From positions 10,001 through 74,000 of the forward strand of contig CAXHUQ010000643.1 of NCBI GenBank assembly GCA_964020085.1: a DNA stretch of 64,000 nucleotides, read 5' to 3'. The translations under genes were made by a program, and so were the position numbers. The notes below the pieces were generated by a model, which saw only the letters and a list, made by a program, of their open reading frames with translations, did not search any database and was not told the origin of the DNA. How positions within the stretch are numbered: position 1 is the first letter of the stretch; each line of letters opens with the position of its first letter. The DNA comes from Micromussa lordhowensis (Eukaryota > Cnidaria > Anthozoa > Scleractinia > Lobophylliidae). Positions 1-11,739 of this stretch are shown here, piece after piece.

Positions 1-3000
1 TCCCCTAGGGTGCCATCATCATATCTGGCACAAATTAGCATTTTAGAAGCATTTATTCATATTTTTGGTTATGAATTAAAACTTCTATTTCGTCAGGCAT
101 TAGTAAAGAATTTAATTGGACATTTCAAAACGTGAAAAAGAATTGTTCTTTTTTTGTTTGTACAATCTTAATCAACTTCAAATTTCAAGTCTCCTTGGGT
201 ATAAAATTGTAGTTGTAAGTGAAAACATCATGCATGTTACATAAGACTTATAGCTAGTATCAACAGCTTTCAATTTCTGCTTATGAAGAATTATTTAATA
301 GTTTCATTCAAGGGGTTTCTCCTCAAAGAAAGATAAATCAGTGTAGGGAAATTAAGAAACTTCTTCCTCAAAATTCTTCCGTAGCCAATCAGGTGACGTC
401 TTAAAATTCTGTGGGAAAGGTTTGCGTTTTTCGTGATTAATATTATTTAAGAATCGCCTCAATGTTCAACACCAAGTTAATAGCATTTAAGGTTTCATCA
501 TCTTAACAAACCCACAGTATAGACTATGTCATGCATCGCGACGTTATGATTGGCTGATGCTGGCAGATATTTATTTACCTTGTAACCGCATGGCTTGATA
601 AATTAATCCACTTCCTTTTGTCAAGTGAACAGTGGTGTTAGTTTTGTGCCGCCGGTGTACGACGTTTGCAGACTGCAGTCTGCAGACTACTTTGAGGCCT
701 AAATAGCACTCCAGTTAGCCTGAATAACACTGAGGCTAGCCTGATTAGCACTCTGGTTAGGCTGTTTACAGTTAGCTATTGATAATGGAAGGGGGTCAAA
801 ATTTTGCGGTCTGCAAATGTCATACGCTGCTGTGCCGCATCGTTGCTCAAAGATTATATTCACGTTGTGTAGAATATTTGTGGTTTCAAACTAAAATACC
901 TCAAGTACCATTATGGCATGCCATTATTTACTTAAAATCCTAATTCTATTCACTTTAATGGATGTTCTTTCGAACAAATTTCAACTCTGAAATCATTGTT
1001 CCCGGCAAAGCTACATATCCCCATCCAACTAATTTTTTGTGAATGTCTGTTCTTCTGTTTTGCAATCATTTCGTGTCCTAAATTTTTCTTCGATGTACAT
1101 AATCAAGAGTAATGGTTATATACTTTGATGACCCACAAAATAGGTTTTCGTTGTGGTTACAGTCTACATAGTTCACACCGTGACGGTGAATAAGATATAG
1201 AATGACATGTTTATTTCTCTAGCTGGTATTTGGCAAAACAAAGCTGGCACTTTTACATAGAGGTTAAATCAGTTATTTTGCAGTAATACTTCCTTAAGCT
1301 TAATCTGGAAATTGGATTTTCTTTAAATTACAACCATGTTTATGTTGTCTCTATATAATTATCTTCTTCCAATATTATTTTTCCATACGGTTGCCGTATA
1401 GTCACGTTTGTTTTTAACGTAAAATAGATTGTCGGTCAGGTTGTAAATGGAAATTGTCAGTGAATTGAATTACCCCAAGAATTTTTTATCGTATATAGTT
1501 CTATATTTTTTTACAGATTGTACGAATGAAATTTCCACAAATTGTGGTAGAAATTGACAAGCATGTGATGTTGACTTGTGGGTGGTGTGAACTATTTGAT
1601 AGCGTCTATCTTTATGCCAAATCTCAAGTGCTTATTGAGATGGGAATTAGATATGGTTTGACCTCATTCCAAAAGATTATATTTCCACTGTGGTTAAAAA
1701 TCTAGCCCAGTGGAGCTATTTTGTTTTTACAAGCCAAGGCCACATTACATAGAAAAGACCAATGTTGTGTTCCCATACACAAACTCTGAGTTGTCCAATT
1801 AAGTTATTTGTTTTGACCTTTTTGCACTGATTTTGGAGGACATGATTATTATATCTCAAGAAGAGATAAACCTGATCTGTTATTGATTAACTTTCAACGG
1901 TCTTGATTCTTCTTGATGTACAGTCGACATTGATCCCAGTTCAAGCTGAGATGTCCTCAATGATCAAAGACACCGCCACTGTGGTTAACAGGCTGTATAA
2001 TGACAGATGACCAAGAAAGTGATCTGTCATTTAAAGCCTAATAAAGGGAAAACTACCTGTAGATTTCAAGCAAATGTCTAAGGTTGTAAAATGCTTCATT
2101 ATTCGGCAGTTATATGCTTGATTTGCTTTCTGACACATCTATTCGTGACTTTAGATTATCATGACATTAATCTTGATAAGAAGTTCAACCAGAATTGAGA
2201 AACAAAGGAACAGAAATACAAAAGAACAGTCTGTGGAAAACTGGTTTTTCTTTTAAAATCAGTATACAGTATGACGAATCTTTAAAATCAGTATACGGTA
2301 TGACAATCCTTTATGTAAAGATGTAAAGTACAAACACAACATATCTGGTCTTGATAATTGGCTGGAACATATAATGACAGCTGTAAAAACATCAGTGGAA
2401 AATTAAAACCTTGTTGATTGTTTGCTGTCAAGTTTTATGGATGATCAGTTGTTGTTTAATAGTGCTACTATTTAGGTTCCTCTCTTTCCAAAATTAATGT
2501 TCAAGAATTAATTATAATTTGCCTTTGTTTAATGGCTTGCATGTATAATGAAGCAACATTGATAAACACAGCTACATGTATATATAGGTTGCTGTAGTTT
2601 CATTTTTGACTTTGTTTTGTTAATTTTGATATTTGGGTAATTATTAGCATTCCCTAAATTTTATGCCAACTAAACACCTTTTGAAAAAGTAATACTTGTC
2701 AATTACTGCAATTAGGATAGCTCAAATGGCAATTTAATGTTCATTTTGTTTTGTTTTTGTATATAAAAAATAGATTAGGCCACAAATTGCAGGTTGCACC
2801 ATAAAACCAAAATTACAAAGGGAAGAGAGGCTTATTTATGAGTATGTGATGTTGTTATATAGCTGGCGTTTTTCCTGCTACAGCGCGCCCATTCATTGGC
2901 TAGTTCATGGTCACATGACATCTAACAATGAAACTGTTTCCCGCCAAATGCCATGAGCGGGCAACATTGGGAAAACTATGACGTCATGACGTCACGACTT

Positions 3001-3060
3001 CTGTTGCACATGGCCTGATGTTGTCACTGGAATCTCTGCACGCTTTTCAAAATTTGCTTT
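1..3060. other. AT-rich non-coding DNA, no gene recognised
   Basis: No open reading frame with recognisable protein character was found on either strand. Two small repeats are visible. A degenerate run of GTTAGCCTG-like words at about 705-775 resembles the better tandem array at 8.8 kb. A direct duplication of about 25 bp (TTAAAATCAGTATAC core) lies at about 2256-2304. The stretch could be intergenic or the 5' intron region of the Pellino gene that follows. Confidence 0.5.
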
Positions 3061-3089
3061 TGTTTTGTTTTGCTATATAACAAATCACT

Positions 3090-3175
3090 CAATGACTGGT
3101 CCCTTGGGGAACAGTGAATTTTGTTTCCCTCGAATCTCAATGTTTCCCTCGACTTCGTCTTGGGAAACATTGAGT
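3090..3175. repeat. Short interspersed repeat with terminal hairpin
   Basis: A hairpin is visible at about 3137-3173: CAATGTTTCCC pairs with GGGAAACATTG around a short CGACTTCGTC loop. The upstream part contains a related GTTTCCCTCG word. It looks like a fragment of a dispersed structured repeat. The rest of 3176-4429 shows no gene. Confidence 0.4.
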
Positions 3176-4452
3176 CATAATTAAGTGTTAATTAAAACAT
3201 TTCAAATGTTAATCTACATGTTAATCTACAGTGATCAAGTTGTGAATTTTTTCATCTGTTTTCATCTTTCCATCTGTTTCAATCCTTTCCAGTTTTTAGC
3301 GTCTGTACTATAATCATTAATACTTCTAATGCGCTAAAAAGGTTTCCCTAATCTCCAAGAGCCTTTTTTATTTGAACATATTCAATTAATTTCATTGGTA
3401 AAAGTGACATCTGTACAACATGTTGTTCTCAATATTAGCTTCCTGGAGGGGAAACTTATAATGTTAACCCATTGACTCCCAGTGAGAGCTTTTTGCCAAA
3501 AATGCATTTCTCTGACATTTTTTTAGATTTTCAGCCTGGATATGGGCCAAATTAGCTCCAATCTTCTCAAAAAGGCATTTGCAACAGGACGACATGCCTT
3601 TCGTTTCCCAAGCATTGCGTTTTACAACATTTTTGCTCTGGCATGCGCAGAAATCAAAATTTGGAGATTTTTTTGACGAGAAAGTGACCTACGTCTTTAG
3701 GCTTTTATGTTTTTTTTGAATTTTTTTTCGCCTTTTCCTTTTTCTCGTTTTCTTATATTTTTGCTGCAGTGATTGCCCGTCTACTGGGTTTTACTTCCAG
3801 TTGAAAAATTTGCGAGAAAACATCATCGAGACAGGCAATTTTTACCATGGAGTGGCTAAGTGTGGTTTTCGCTCAAATTTCGGAGCATTTTTGTGCATGT
3901 TCCAGGCTCCTGATCTGGGTATCATTGGAAAGATCTTTTCCTCCTGCGGAACTTGAGTATAGATGATGCCAATTTTGGTCAAAAGCGATGATGTCAGAAG
4001 TGAAACAAAAGCCAGCGCTCAATACAGCCGGTTAATTGGCAGCATGAGAGTCCATAGGTTAAATTACTCTTAACATTGTGTTTGGTTTGGATTTTTGTTG
4101 TCCATTAGCATTAAAAACTAAACGAAGCTCATGGTGAAACGAAGAGCCCGTAGCGAATAGTGCTTGTGAGCAATGTTTATCTTGAATTAATCTCTCGAAG
4201 GTTTCTACTGTAAAGCCGCTACGAACACAGTCATAAGGACTGTAAGGCTTTCGATTTAACAGGAGCTTGTGAATCAAACGTTTTTCTGTAAAAAATGAAC
4301 TGAGTGTCGATGAGTGTCATTTAAGCGAAGGTAAACAAACAACAGAAAACGTGACGACTGTTTGTGTAATGTAAACTTGACGGCATGCGTCATTAACAAA
4401 GCGTTGCGGTTTTGAAGTCTTGTCTTGTGTTGTCGGAACGGCTGTTAAAAAA

Positions 4453-4822
4453 ACTCAGTTTCTTTCTTCAACGGATAGCCTGAGCCGTTCGAACGGCTGA
4501 TGATTTTTTTGGAACGGATAGCTCGAGCCGTTCGAACGGCTGATGAATTTCTCGAACGGATAGCCTGAGCCGTTCGAACGGCTGATGATTTTTTTCGAAC
4601 GGATAGCTCAAGCCGTTCGAACGGCTAATTATTTTTTTCGAACGGATAGCTTGAGCCGTTCGAACGGCTGATGAGTTTTCTCGAACGGATAGCTCGAACC
4701 GTTCGAACGGATGATGAATATTTTAGAACGGATAGCTTGAGCCGTTGGCATGCCGTTCGAACGGCTGATGAACGGCTGGTGAACGGCTATCCGTTTAAAA
4801 ACGGGTAACCGTTCGGAACGTT
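4453..4822. repeat. Minisatellite of about 43 bp with palindromic core
   Basis: About seven imperfect copies of a unit of roughly 42-44 bp are seen. Each unit contains the 14-bp palindrome GCCGTTCGAACGGC, followed by TGATGA, a T-rich spacer and CGAACGGATAGC. The last copies are rearranged into shorter GAACGGCT words. Every unit can form its own hairpin. Open frames across it are consequences of the repeat and are not proposed as genes. Confidence 0.9.
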
Positions 4823-4829
4823 TTCGCAT

Positions 4830-6023
4830 GAGAGGTCACATATGTTTCCATCTACAACACCTTATTGTGAATGCAAGATCTTGTCAACCCTTTCATAAAC
4901 CAAAATCTGATATAAATGTTTCGATATTCCAAGACTTTTTTGGTTCAGATTTCATTTACTATGGAAAGGGTGGAAATAATTATATTGGTAAGATTCTTAA
5001 AATCCTTTTTTGCTTTCGAAATACCTTAATCCTCAATCATGTTAGATAGTCATTTTAGTTTACCCAGTCCATGGTTATTTTTCTCAATTTTCGCATTTAC
5101 AAAAGTTTTTACATCAATCATTAATTTACTCATTAGAATTTTTTGTATTGGATCTAGTTTCATCGCTTAATTTCTAGTAATAATATTAGACTTCTAGATG
5201 AAGTTTTAGAGTAGGAAGATGCAATTGATTATAATAAACTCACAGTTATTTTTTTTACCATTTTTCTTGAAGTGTTGTTTGGTGCAGCTAGGGCTGCAGA
5301 GCTGAATGATATGAATTGATGTGATGAAAGTTAACAAATGTTCAAAATAAGCAAACTCAGACATTTGTATAAAAAAAACTTATGATATACATCTGCCCTT
5401 TGCTTGTGTTGCATTTTGTTAATCTTTCAACTGAAAAGATGTACATGTACTCCTCTTGCCATTGGCTATTCAAGATATTTACAGTTATAAATTTGTGAAA
5501 TGTTATCTGCTTTTGTGAACAAAACAAGATAGTGTTGTAATTTCCCTCTGATTCTTTTTAATACATACTGTACATTTTACTGGGACTCTTCAAATGTGAG
5601 AAATTATTAGTAACATTTCCATTTTATTTTGTGTCTGGTTTGGTTTATTAAGGGCTCCAAAACAACTTGAATTCCAGCTTGCCCTTTGGAGAAGAAGCTC
5701 TCGAATTTTGCTTGCCCTCGGAAAGAAACATGCTCTTTTAATTATTGAGTCTGCAAAGGACTTGCCTAATCCCTTGTCCATCAGGCAAGCGTGACTGAAA
5801 AGTTACTTGCCCAGACAACTGGATAACACTTTTTTCGAGCCCTGTTATTATTTATTCAGTTGAGGATTTATATGCCAAGTGTTTGAAATTGTATTGTATT
5901 GTATTGAAACTGAAATGTTTTTAATGTAATGCTCGGCGAATTGTGCAGTTGAGGCTACCATGATAGGCAATTCAGTAAGAGCAAAGAGAACATTACTTAT
6001 TTTTCTTTTTTTTTCTGTTGTAG
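4830..6023. other. Non-coding sequence before the first Pellino exon
   Basis: No conserved coding sequence is recognised. The + strand frame at 4828-5049 is open for 73 codons and ends near a GTAAG, but matches no family I know. A pyrimidine-rich tract with TTGTAG at 6012-6023 is the splice acceptor for the exon at 6024. The stretch is probably intron or 5' flank of the Pellino gene. Confidence 0.45.
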
Positions 6024-6139
6024 GAGGGGAGAAATGGGCAACCAAAAGTTAAACGACTCAAAGCGATAAAAGATGTAGGTATGACATCCAGTGATAACGA
6101 TGAAAAAGACAGTATTTACGGTGCGCTTGTGGTTCTTGG
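6024..6139 (+). CDS. PELI: Pellino, exon 1 (N-terminal, first coding exon seen)
   Basis: This exon encodes the start of a Pellino E3 ubiquitin ligase, an adaptor/ligase of Toll and IL-1 receptor signalling that acts on IRAK kinases in the cytosol. The frame ends YGALVVLG, matching the family signature YGELVVLGYNG at the start of the FHA-like domain. It follows a TTGTAG acceptor and ends at GG|GTAAGT in phase 2. An in-frame ATG at 6081 gives an MTSSDN... start; with it the ten exons total about 415 codons, as in known Pellinos. The next exon in phase is not downstream on this strand but at 23294 on the - strand. Whether coding extends upstream of 6081 is unresolved. Confidence 0.85.
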
Positions 6140-6204
6140 GTAAGTCTAATCAACCCAGTCTCTAAATGTAGGAATCTGTCGTCAGGGATTGGGAAGGCTG
6201 TGGG

Positions 6205-6945
6205 CCACCCTGGTGAAAATCTTTCAAGGATCTTCAAGGATCCTTAAAGATCTGCATGAGGATCTTCATGAGCATCTTAATTAAGATCCTCAGACATCTT
6301 GGTAAAGATCCTCAAGGATCCTTCATTTTCTTGCCAAGATCCTTGAGGATCCTCGAGGATCTTCAAGGATCCTTATAGGATCTTCAAGGATCTTTAAGGA
6401 TCCTCCAGGATCTTGGCAAGAAAATGAAGGATCTTTGAGGATCTTTTAAGATCTTGCAAAGATCCTCCCAATATCTTGCCAAGATCCTCTAGGATCCTTC
6501 CAAGATCTCGCAAAGATCCTCTAGGATCCTCTCCACATCTTGCAAAGATCCTCTAGGATCCTCCCAATATCTTGCAAAGATCCTCAAGGATCTCCAAAGA
6601 TCTTCAAAGATCCTCCCAAAATCTCGTTCAAGGTCCTCAAGGATCTTTAATTGGATTCCCAAGATCCTTGAAGATCTTCGACGATTCTTATCTGAGGATT
6701 GCTAAAGATGTTTCCTAGACCGTGTGAAGATCCTCAAGGATCCCCCCCCCCCTTCTTTCCCCAAAGATCTTGCAAAAATCTCAAGGATCCTCCAATTTCT
6801 TGCCAAGTTCGTCAAGGATCTTCAAGGATACTTTTAGGATCCTCAAGAATCCTCCCAAAGATCTCCAATGCTATTCTTAAAAGATCTTGCAAAGACCATC
6901 AAGGATCTTGCAAAGTCATGTTCAAAGATCTTAACAAATCTTAAT
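6205..6945. repeat. GATC-rich degenerate tandem array (left arm)
   Basis: Dozens of GGATCC/AGATCT-type words spaced roughly 8-14 bp apart, in phrases such as AAGGATCTTCAAGGATC and CTTGCCAAGATCCT, form a low-complexity array. A C-run (CCCCCCCCCC) occurs at about 6741. A 81-codon open frame at 6699-6944 is a by-product of the array and is not proposed as a gene. Confidence 0.85.
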
Positions 6946-6987
6946 ACTTTCCACACACTTCACATCAAAAGTTAACTCCATTCAAAA

Positions 6988-7168
6988 TACCACTGTATTT
7001 ATTAAATTCTTTACTAAATATTAAATATGCAAGAAAAATTTCATTTAGGAAAGCCGTTGTAACATATCCATAATTAAAAAAATACCACTATATTTATTAA
7101 ATTCTGTATTAAACATTAAATATGCAATAAAGAAAGCCATTGTAACATATTCATAATTAAAAAACTAC
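6988..7168. repeat. Tandem duplication, about 90 bp x 2
   Basis: Two adjacent copies (about 6988-7078 and 7083-7168) share the order ACCACT-TATTTATTAAATTCT...ATTAAATATGCAA...AAAGCC-TTGTAACATAT-CATAATTAAAAAA. The second copy lacks a short internal segment. The remaining sequence up to 7510 is AT-rich with no gene. Confidence 0.75.
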
Positions 7169-7510
7169 ACGCACAACAAGTGCAAGCTCAGATTTTTAAC
7201 AGAGCACTTGATAAAATGTTCCTTCTCATAAAAGAATAATTATATTCCAATACAGGCCATTTGTCATTCCGTGAGAAATTACAATTATTATTTGCAAATG
7301 GTTACAGTGCCACAGTGACCATGCCATTGCTGTCTAGCATTTTCCATGGGTTTTGCTTTTTCTCTGTTTATCATGCAATTAAATCCATTTACCAATATCA
7401 TCATACAATATGTAAATAATCTGCTTGGTTTGTTCTGGAATGCTAACACAAACATCTCTACAAACAAAAAAACTTAAGAGGAAAGGTTTGTAGATTACTG
7501 CACCTTTCAA

Positions 7511-7762
7511 TAACATGCAGACTCTACAATTCAAAGCTCAACCGACAAATGCGTTTTTCGCTACCGTCAATCAAGTGCTCAGCGACTCTTCCCAGCTTCC
7601 GACTACAGCCGAGGGCACTGTAATCAAATCATTGAGCACAGTTCAGACAACAAAACAGTGCTTGACAGTAGTTGGAAGCTGGGAGGAGCCGCCGAACATT
7701 TGATTGACAGTAGTGAAAATGCATTTGCCAGTTGTGGTTTGAATTTTTGAGTCGGCATGTTA
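7511..7762. mobile_element. MITE with terminal inverted repeats of about 90 bp (copy 1)
   Basis: The left end TAACATGCAGACTC and the right end GTCGGCATGTTA are inverted. Inside them the arms share AATTCAAA, GGCAAATGC/GACAAATGC, GTCAATCAA and CCCAGCTTCC. Only a short spacer separates the arms and there is no coding capacity. A second member of the family lies at about 46405-46602. Open frames on both strands at 7515-7812 are shadows of the arms. Confidence 0.8.
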
Positions 7763-7763
7763 C

Positions 7764-8010
7764 ATACATACATACAATTTATTGAAGCTCCCTTGTGGCT
7801 TTTCAGCCACAATATACTAACTAATATACAAAAATGGAACTAAATTATTAGCTAATTAAAATAATACCAAAACAAAACAAAATTCAGGCTAAAAGCATAT
7901 TGACAAGTCTCCTCTTAAAGATTCTAACGTCCGCTACCTCCTTAAGGTCTTTGGGGAGACTGTTCCAACATGCAGCGCCTCTGTAGGCGATAACGATGTT
8001 ATTGAAATAC
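7764..8010 (-). mobile_element. 5'-truncated CR1/L2-like LINE, 3' end only
   Basis: Read on the - strand from about 8010, it encodes a short piece of the conserved C-terminus of LINE reverse transcriptase ORFs (AYRGAACWNSLPKDLKEV, then FKRRL). This is followed by an AT-rich 3' tail and a terminal TGTATGTATG short repeat, which is typical of CR1/L2-type 3' ends. It is a dead fragment. Confidence 0.65.
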
Positions 8011-8798
8011 GCAGTAATACATCTTTACTTTTATACCAAGATTATTCAGTGATCTTGTAATACAAAATTAATCTACATGTACATGCTTTTTGCTTAAATC
8101 ATTGCACTTTTGGTTTATAGCCCTTCTTATTTCATTCCAGTGTCTATCAACAGTTTTCTGGGAATATTTCTTGACAATGCATCCTAGAAAAAAATGAAAC
8201 AAAATAAAGACCTTAAATAAAAGCAATTTATTGCTCATAACAGAACATGATTTGAGATCAAGTTCTATGAGAAGCTTTCAATTCTTTTTGGTTTAAGTTA
8301 TGATCGTAATATATACGATGTATAACCTGAAATGGACTTGAAGAAAGCTAAGACAAAGATCCAAAATTGGCCGCAGCATACTAGTATTTGCGAGATCGAT
8401 TTTGTTGGCGATAAAATTATATCATTACAGTACTGATCATCAAAAACACTGTATAAAGTATAAGTCCAGAAGACTTGCGATTCTTTATACTTACAATTAA
8501 TCCAGATTTTGTCGCTTTTAAACATCATTCCACAGGCATTTCGTAGTAAAATATCTCAGAATATCGTCATGTCCCGCCATGATCACACTTCGTTTTTGAC
8601 CGTTGAAGGTAACCGCGCGTTGCCCAGAGCATTGCATCATGGGTTATGGCAAACTGGGTCCCAGGGTCCTATCAACATTCGAATCCAAGATGGCGGCTTG
8701 TGTCTGGCAGGTTCAGAAATCAGAAGCCATTAGGGACAGCGCGTCTCCCAAGCTCCAAAGGTACTGGGAACTAGCTCCAAAAGTACTGTTTACCTCAC

Positions 8799-8925
8799 TC
8801 AGGTTAGCCTGTTTACTTCACTCCGGTTAGCCTGTTTACTTCACTCCGGTTAGACTGTTTACTTCACTTCGGTTAGCCTGTTTACTTCACTCTGGTTAGC
8901 CTGTTTACTTCACTCCGGTTGTTTA
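8799..8925. repeat. 23-bp tandem array, about 5 copies
   Basis: The unit is CGGTTAGCCTGTTTACTTCACTC with minor changes (GGTTAGACTG, TCTGGTTAGCC). It lies within the 8730-9362 element. Confidence 0.85.
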
Positions 8926-8993
8926 CGGTTAGCTGTCAGGTATGTAATGGTGACACTATATATACTCCAAAAATTGGCGGTTTTGACAGCCAG

Positions 8994-9063
8994 TGCGCTG
9001 GTGGTCTAGTGGTTATCGAACATGCTCGCCAGGGTGACGACCCGGGTTCGAATCCGCCTACCT
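8994..9063 (+). repeat. tRNA-like (SINE head-like) segment
   Basis: A good A box (TGGTCTAGTGG, 9002-9012) and B box (GGGTTCGAATCC, 9044-9055) stand at tRNA-like spacing, and the T arm is recognisable. The acceptor ends do not pair well, and the segment is embedded in a repeat. A tRNA-derived SINE or pseudo-tRNA is therefore more likely than a working tRNA gene. Confidence 0.5.
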
Positions 9064-9109
9064 TAACTTTGTTACATTATGTTTTTCAGTCTTTTCTTTG
9101 TTCGAAAAT

Positions 9110-9332
9110 AATAGACCTTTTTCGCTTGTACATTTTGTTTTCCCAATACAGATCATGTGATGATACTCAGGAGATTTGATCCTTTGTCTTGCTCATTAAA
9201 AAGAGTACATGCAAACATATTCATGCTTGCCATGCTCTCTTTTTAATGAACAAGACAAAGGATCAAATCTCCTGAGTATCGTCACATGATCTGTATTGGG
9301 AAAACAAAATGTACAAGCGAAAAAGGTCTATT
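9110..9332. repeat. Long hairpin, arms about 100 bp
   Basis: AATAGACCTTTTTCGCTTG at the left pairs with its complement ending at 9332. The pairing continues with few mismatches through TTTGATCCTTTGTCTTG and CATTAAAAAGAG, with a loop of about 30 bp near 9205-9235. Transcribed, it would form a long double-stranded RNA. Confidence 0.85.
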
Positions 9333-9362
9333 CTAAGTGTCTGGGAGACGCGCTGTCCCTAA

Positions 9363-10690
9363 CGGCATGTCAGAAATCGGCCTTTTTTACAGATCTTTAC
9401 ACAATTTAGAGACCTGCCACAGGTTGGAATGTATTTAGAAATAATTTGCAGTAGTGCATAGGTATCCCAAAGAATTTTCTTGTTATGGAGGTGGAAAATA
9501 TTTGACCTTTTTTTGTGAGAAGGATGAAGTACATTTGTAGTCATGGTCAAGGAACGAAACTGAAGTCTGGAGATAAACGTTGTGGCCCTATCATGTCCAC
9601 AATTCTGGTATTTATAATTTTACAATCAGGTTTTTATTAGGAATCAGTGAATAGACAATATTTTCAAGAGTGTCAAGATATCTGGCAGCCGGGAATTGTT
9701 TTCCATACGACTAGATACCCAGCAGTCTAAAATATTATTGTTAATAGAATTTCCAGGAAATAACTCATTCCATTCTTGTTAAAATAGCAGATGGTTTGTT
9801 TAGAAATGTCAAGCGATTTCAAGTATTATTTTGGCATTGTAGTTGAGGAAATTTGCGAGCTTGGGCACACTATAATGTTTCGACACTTGCGAAATATTGT
9901 ACTTGCGAAATATTGTACTTTGCCCTCTTTTTCTGGGGTGTGATATTCTCAGTTACTTTAAGGGCTATTAAAGTAGTGCTATCAGTTAAAGATACATACA
10001 AGAAGGAGAGTTGTCGGCTGCGGTCATTCTCCTCACTTTTTGAGTGTCGTCTAATCACATATTTACTTGGAAATAAATACAAATGTGTATTAATATTATG
10101 GTATCTTCATCTTATTAAATTTCATGATTCCTTTTCAAACAGAAAGATATTAATGAGTGGAATGAATATATTCCTATGGAGTTATTATGCAATCTTTTTC
10201 AAATATTGATTTAGCGGCTGGAAGACTAAACATGTGAAGACATTGTTGATCATTGCAGTTATACAATGTACACACAACTAAAGCAGTTGTGAAATTAAAG
10301 CCTGAAAAAATATTCTGGCCTGAAAGGGAAAATTTCATGATTTAGATTTAATCTACCAGGTGTTGGCAACAGGTTATTAATCTTTCAAGACTGTGTGGAA
10401 GTCAAGTTTAACTTTAAAACTGACTTCACAGGTTACTTTTGGGTTAACCTTCGAAATCTTAAATAGGCAGCTCCTGTCAGGGCCAAACTCCAGTGCAGTT
10501 ACATGATATCGATGGTTTTACTTTTGAGTGCTAAATTGTGCAGTTGTCAGACTTCCAGTGTAATAGTCATGTAACTCAGAAATGCTCCAAGAGATTCTTT
10601 TATAGGATTCTTAACAGCCCATTTATGAATCTAACATGACTTTTTTGGCTTTTAATCTTAAAGTCTTCTCAGCAATTAGTACACTTGGTT
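9363..10690. other. No gene recognised
   Basis: A 118-codon frame on + (9853-10209) and a 70-codon frame on - overlap each other and show no family motif. The sequence is AT-rich and probably belongs to the core of the large 6.2-11.3 kb element or its host intron. Confidence 0.4.
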
Positions 10691-10714
10691 TTAATGAACT
10701 TAATCTTCTTCATT

Positions 10715-11335
10715 AAATCTTGAGGATCCTAGCAAGGATTTTCTTAAGATTCCTCAAAGATCCTTCTTACATTCTTAAGGATCATGGCAAAGATCTTTTT
10801 TAAGATACTTCAAAGATCTTCATTAAATCCTTGAGGATCCTGGCAAAGATCTTGGCAAGATCTTATAAAGGATCTTTTTAGGATTATTCAAAGATCCTCA
10901 TGACATCTTTGAGGAATTTGAAGGATCCTGTCAAAGATCTTTTCAAGATCTTTTAAAGGATCTTCCAAGATTCTTAAAATATCCTCATTAAATCCTTGAA
11001 GATCCTAGCAAAGATCTTTGCAAGATCTTTTAAAGGATCTTTTTAGAATTCTTCAAAGATCCTCATTAGATCCTTGAGGATCGTCAAGGATCCTTGCAAA
11101 AATCTTTGCCGGAATCTTAGCCAGGATCTTTGCAAGATCCTTCCATGATCCTTAGCAATTCCTCAAGGATCTTTATAGATAGAAACACAAGATCTTGCTG
11201 ATGCAGGATCTTTGAAGATCTTTCAAAGTTCCTCGCAGGATCCTTAAAAGATCTTTATCTTTGAGGATCCTTGGCAGGTCTTTGAAGATCTTCAAAGATC
11301 CTTGAAGATCCTGTGAAGATTTTCACTAGGGCATG
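10715..11335. repeat. GATC-rich degenerate tandem array (right arm)
   Basis: This has the same composition as the array at 6205-6945: GGATCC, AGATCTT and TTGAGGATCCT words at short spacing. It ends with GTGAAGATTTTCACTAGGG, which mirrors the left end of the other array. Confidence 0.85.
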
Positions 11336-11739
11336 CACATATATGGTGTATAAAGGTACAAAATGGCGCGTTATGAAAGTACTTGTAAACCCGGCCTGCG
11401 ATGTGCCCTAGCTGCGAAACAGCTAGTAAAATATACACTATTTTATGGAAAGGATTTCATTTGTGAAATTTTCAGTGTAATGACAAATAAACACGCAAGA
11501 AATGACAATGCCTTTGTTTTTAATTGACATGGGTGTTCACTTTGTTTTTGTTTCCAGACCCTTTACCCGGACTCTTCTCGCAAGTGAGGTTCTTGCTTAT
11601 CCCATGTGCTTTCTGTTTTCAATGCTAGATTCAGCTGATTTGAATATGTTTTGCATGCTGTAATTAGCCAAATAATAAGCTTTCGAAAGCGAAAGTTCCG
11701 AAATTGGACGAGACTCAGAGATTGTTGCCGTTTTGCACT

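Larger units (their letters stand above)
8730..9362. mobile_element. Non-autonomous element with 21-bp perfect terminal inverted repeats
   Basis: A 21-bp sequence starting TTAGGGACAGCGCGTCTCCC at 8730-8750 is perfectly inverted at 9342-9362. Inside lie a five-copy tandem array (8799-8925), a tRNA-like segment (8994-9063) and a long hairpin (9110-9332) whose arms of about 100 bp are almost perfect. It has no transposase. The 8011-8729 flank contains no recognised gene. Confidence 0.65.
6205..11335. mobile_element. Large element with GATC-rich inverted terminal arrays
   Basis: The left end (about 6205) reads CCCTGGTGAAAATCTT and the right end (about 11335), read on the - strand, reads CCCTAGTGAAAATCTT. 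Both lead inward into long degenerate arrays of AAGGATCTTCAAGGATCC-like words. This looks like a foldback-type element whose arms are the arrays at 6205-6945 and 10715-11335. The core contains other repeats (7.0-9.4 kb). No transposase was seen, so mobility would depend on enzymes from elsewhere. The array words are themselves nearly palindromic, so only the outermost non-array bases fix the arm orientation. Confidence 0.55.

Noticed and set aside
6699..6944. 81-codon frame across the GATC array
   Set aside because: It is generated by the repeat and lacks any domain; neighbouring frames of the array are similarly open.
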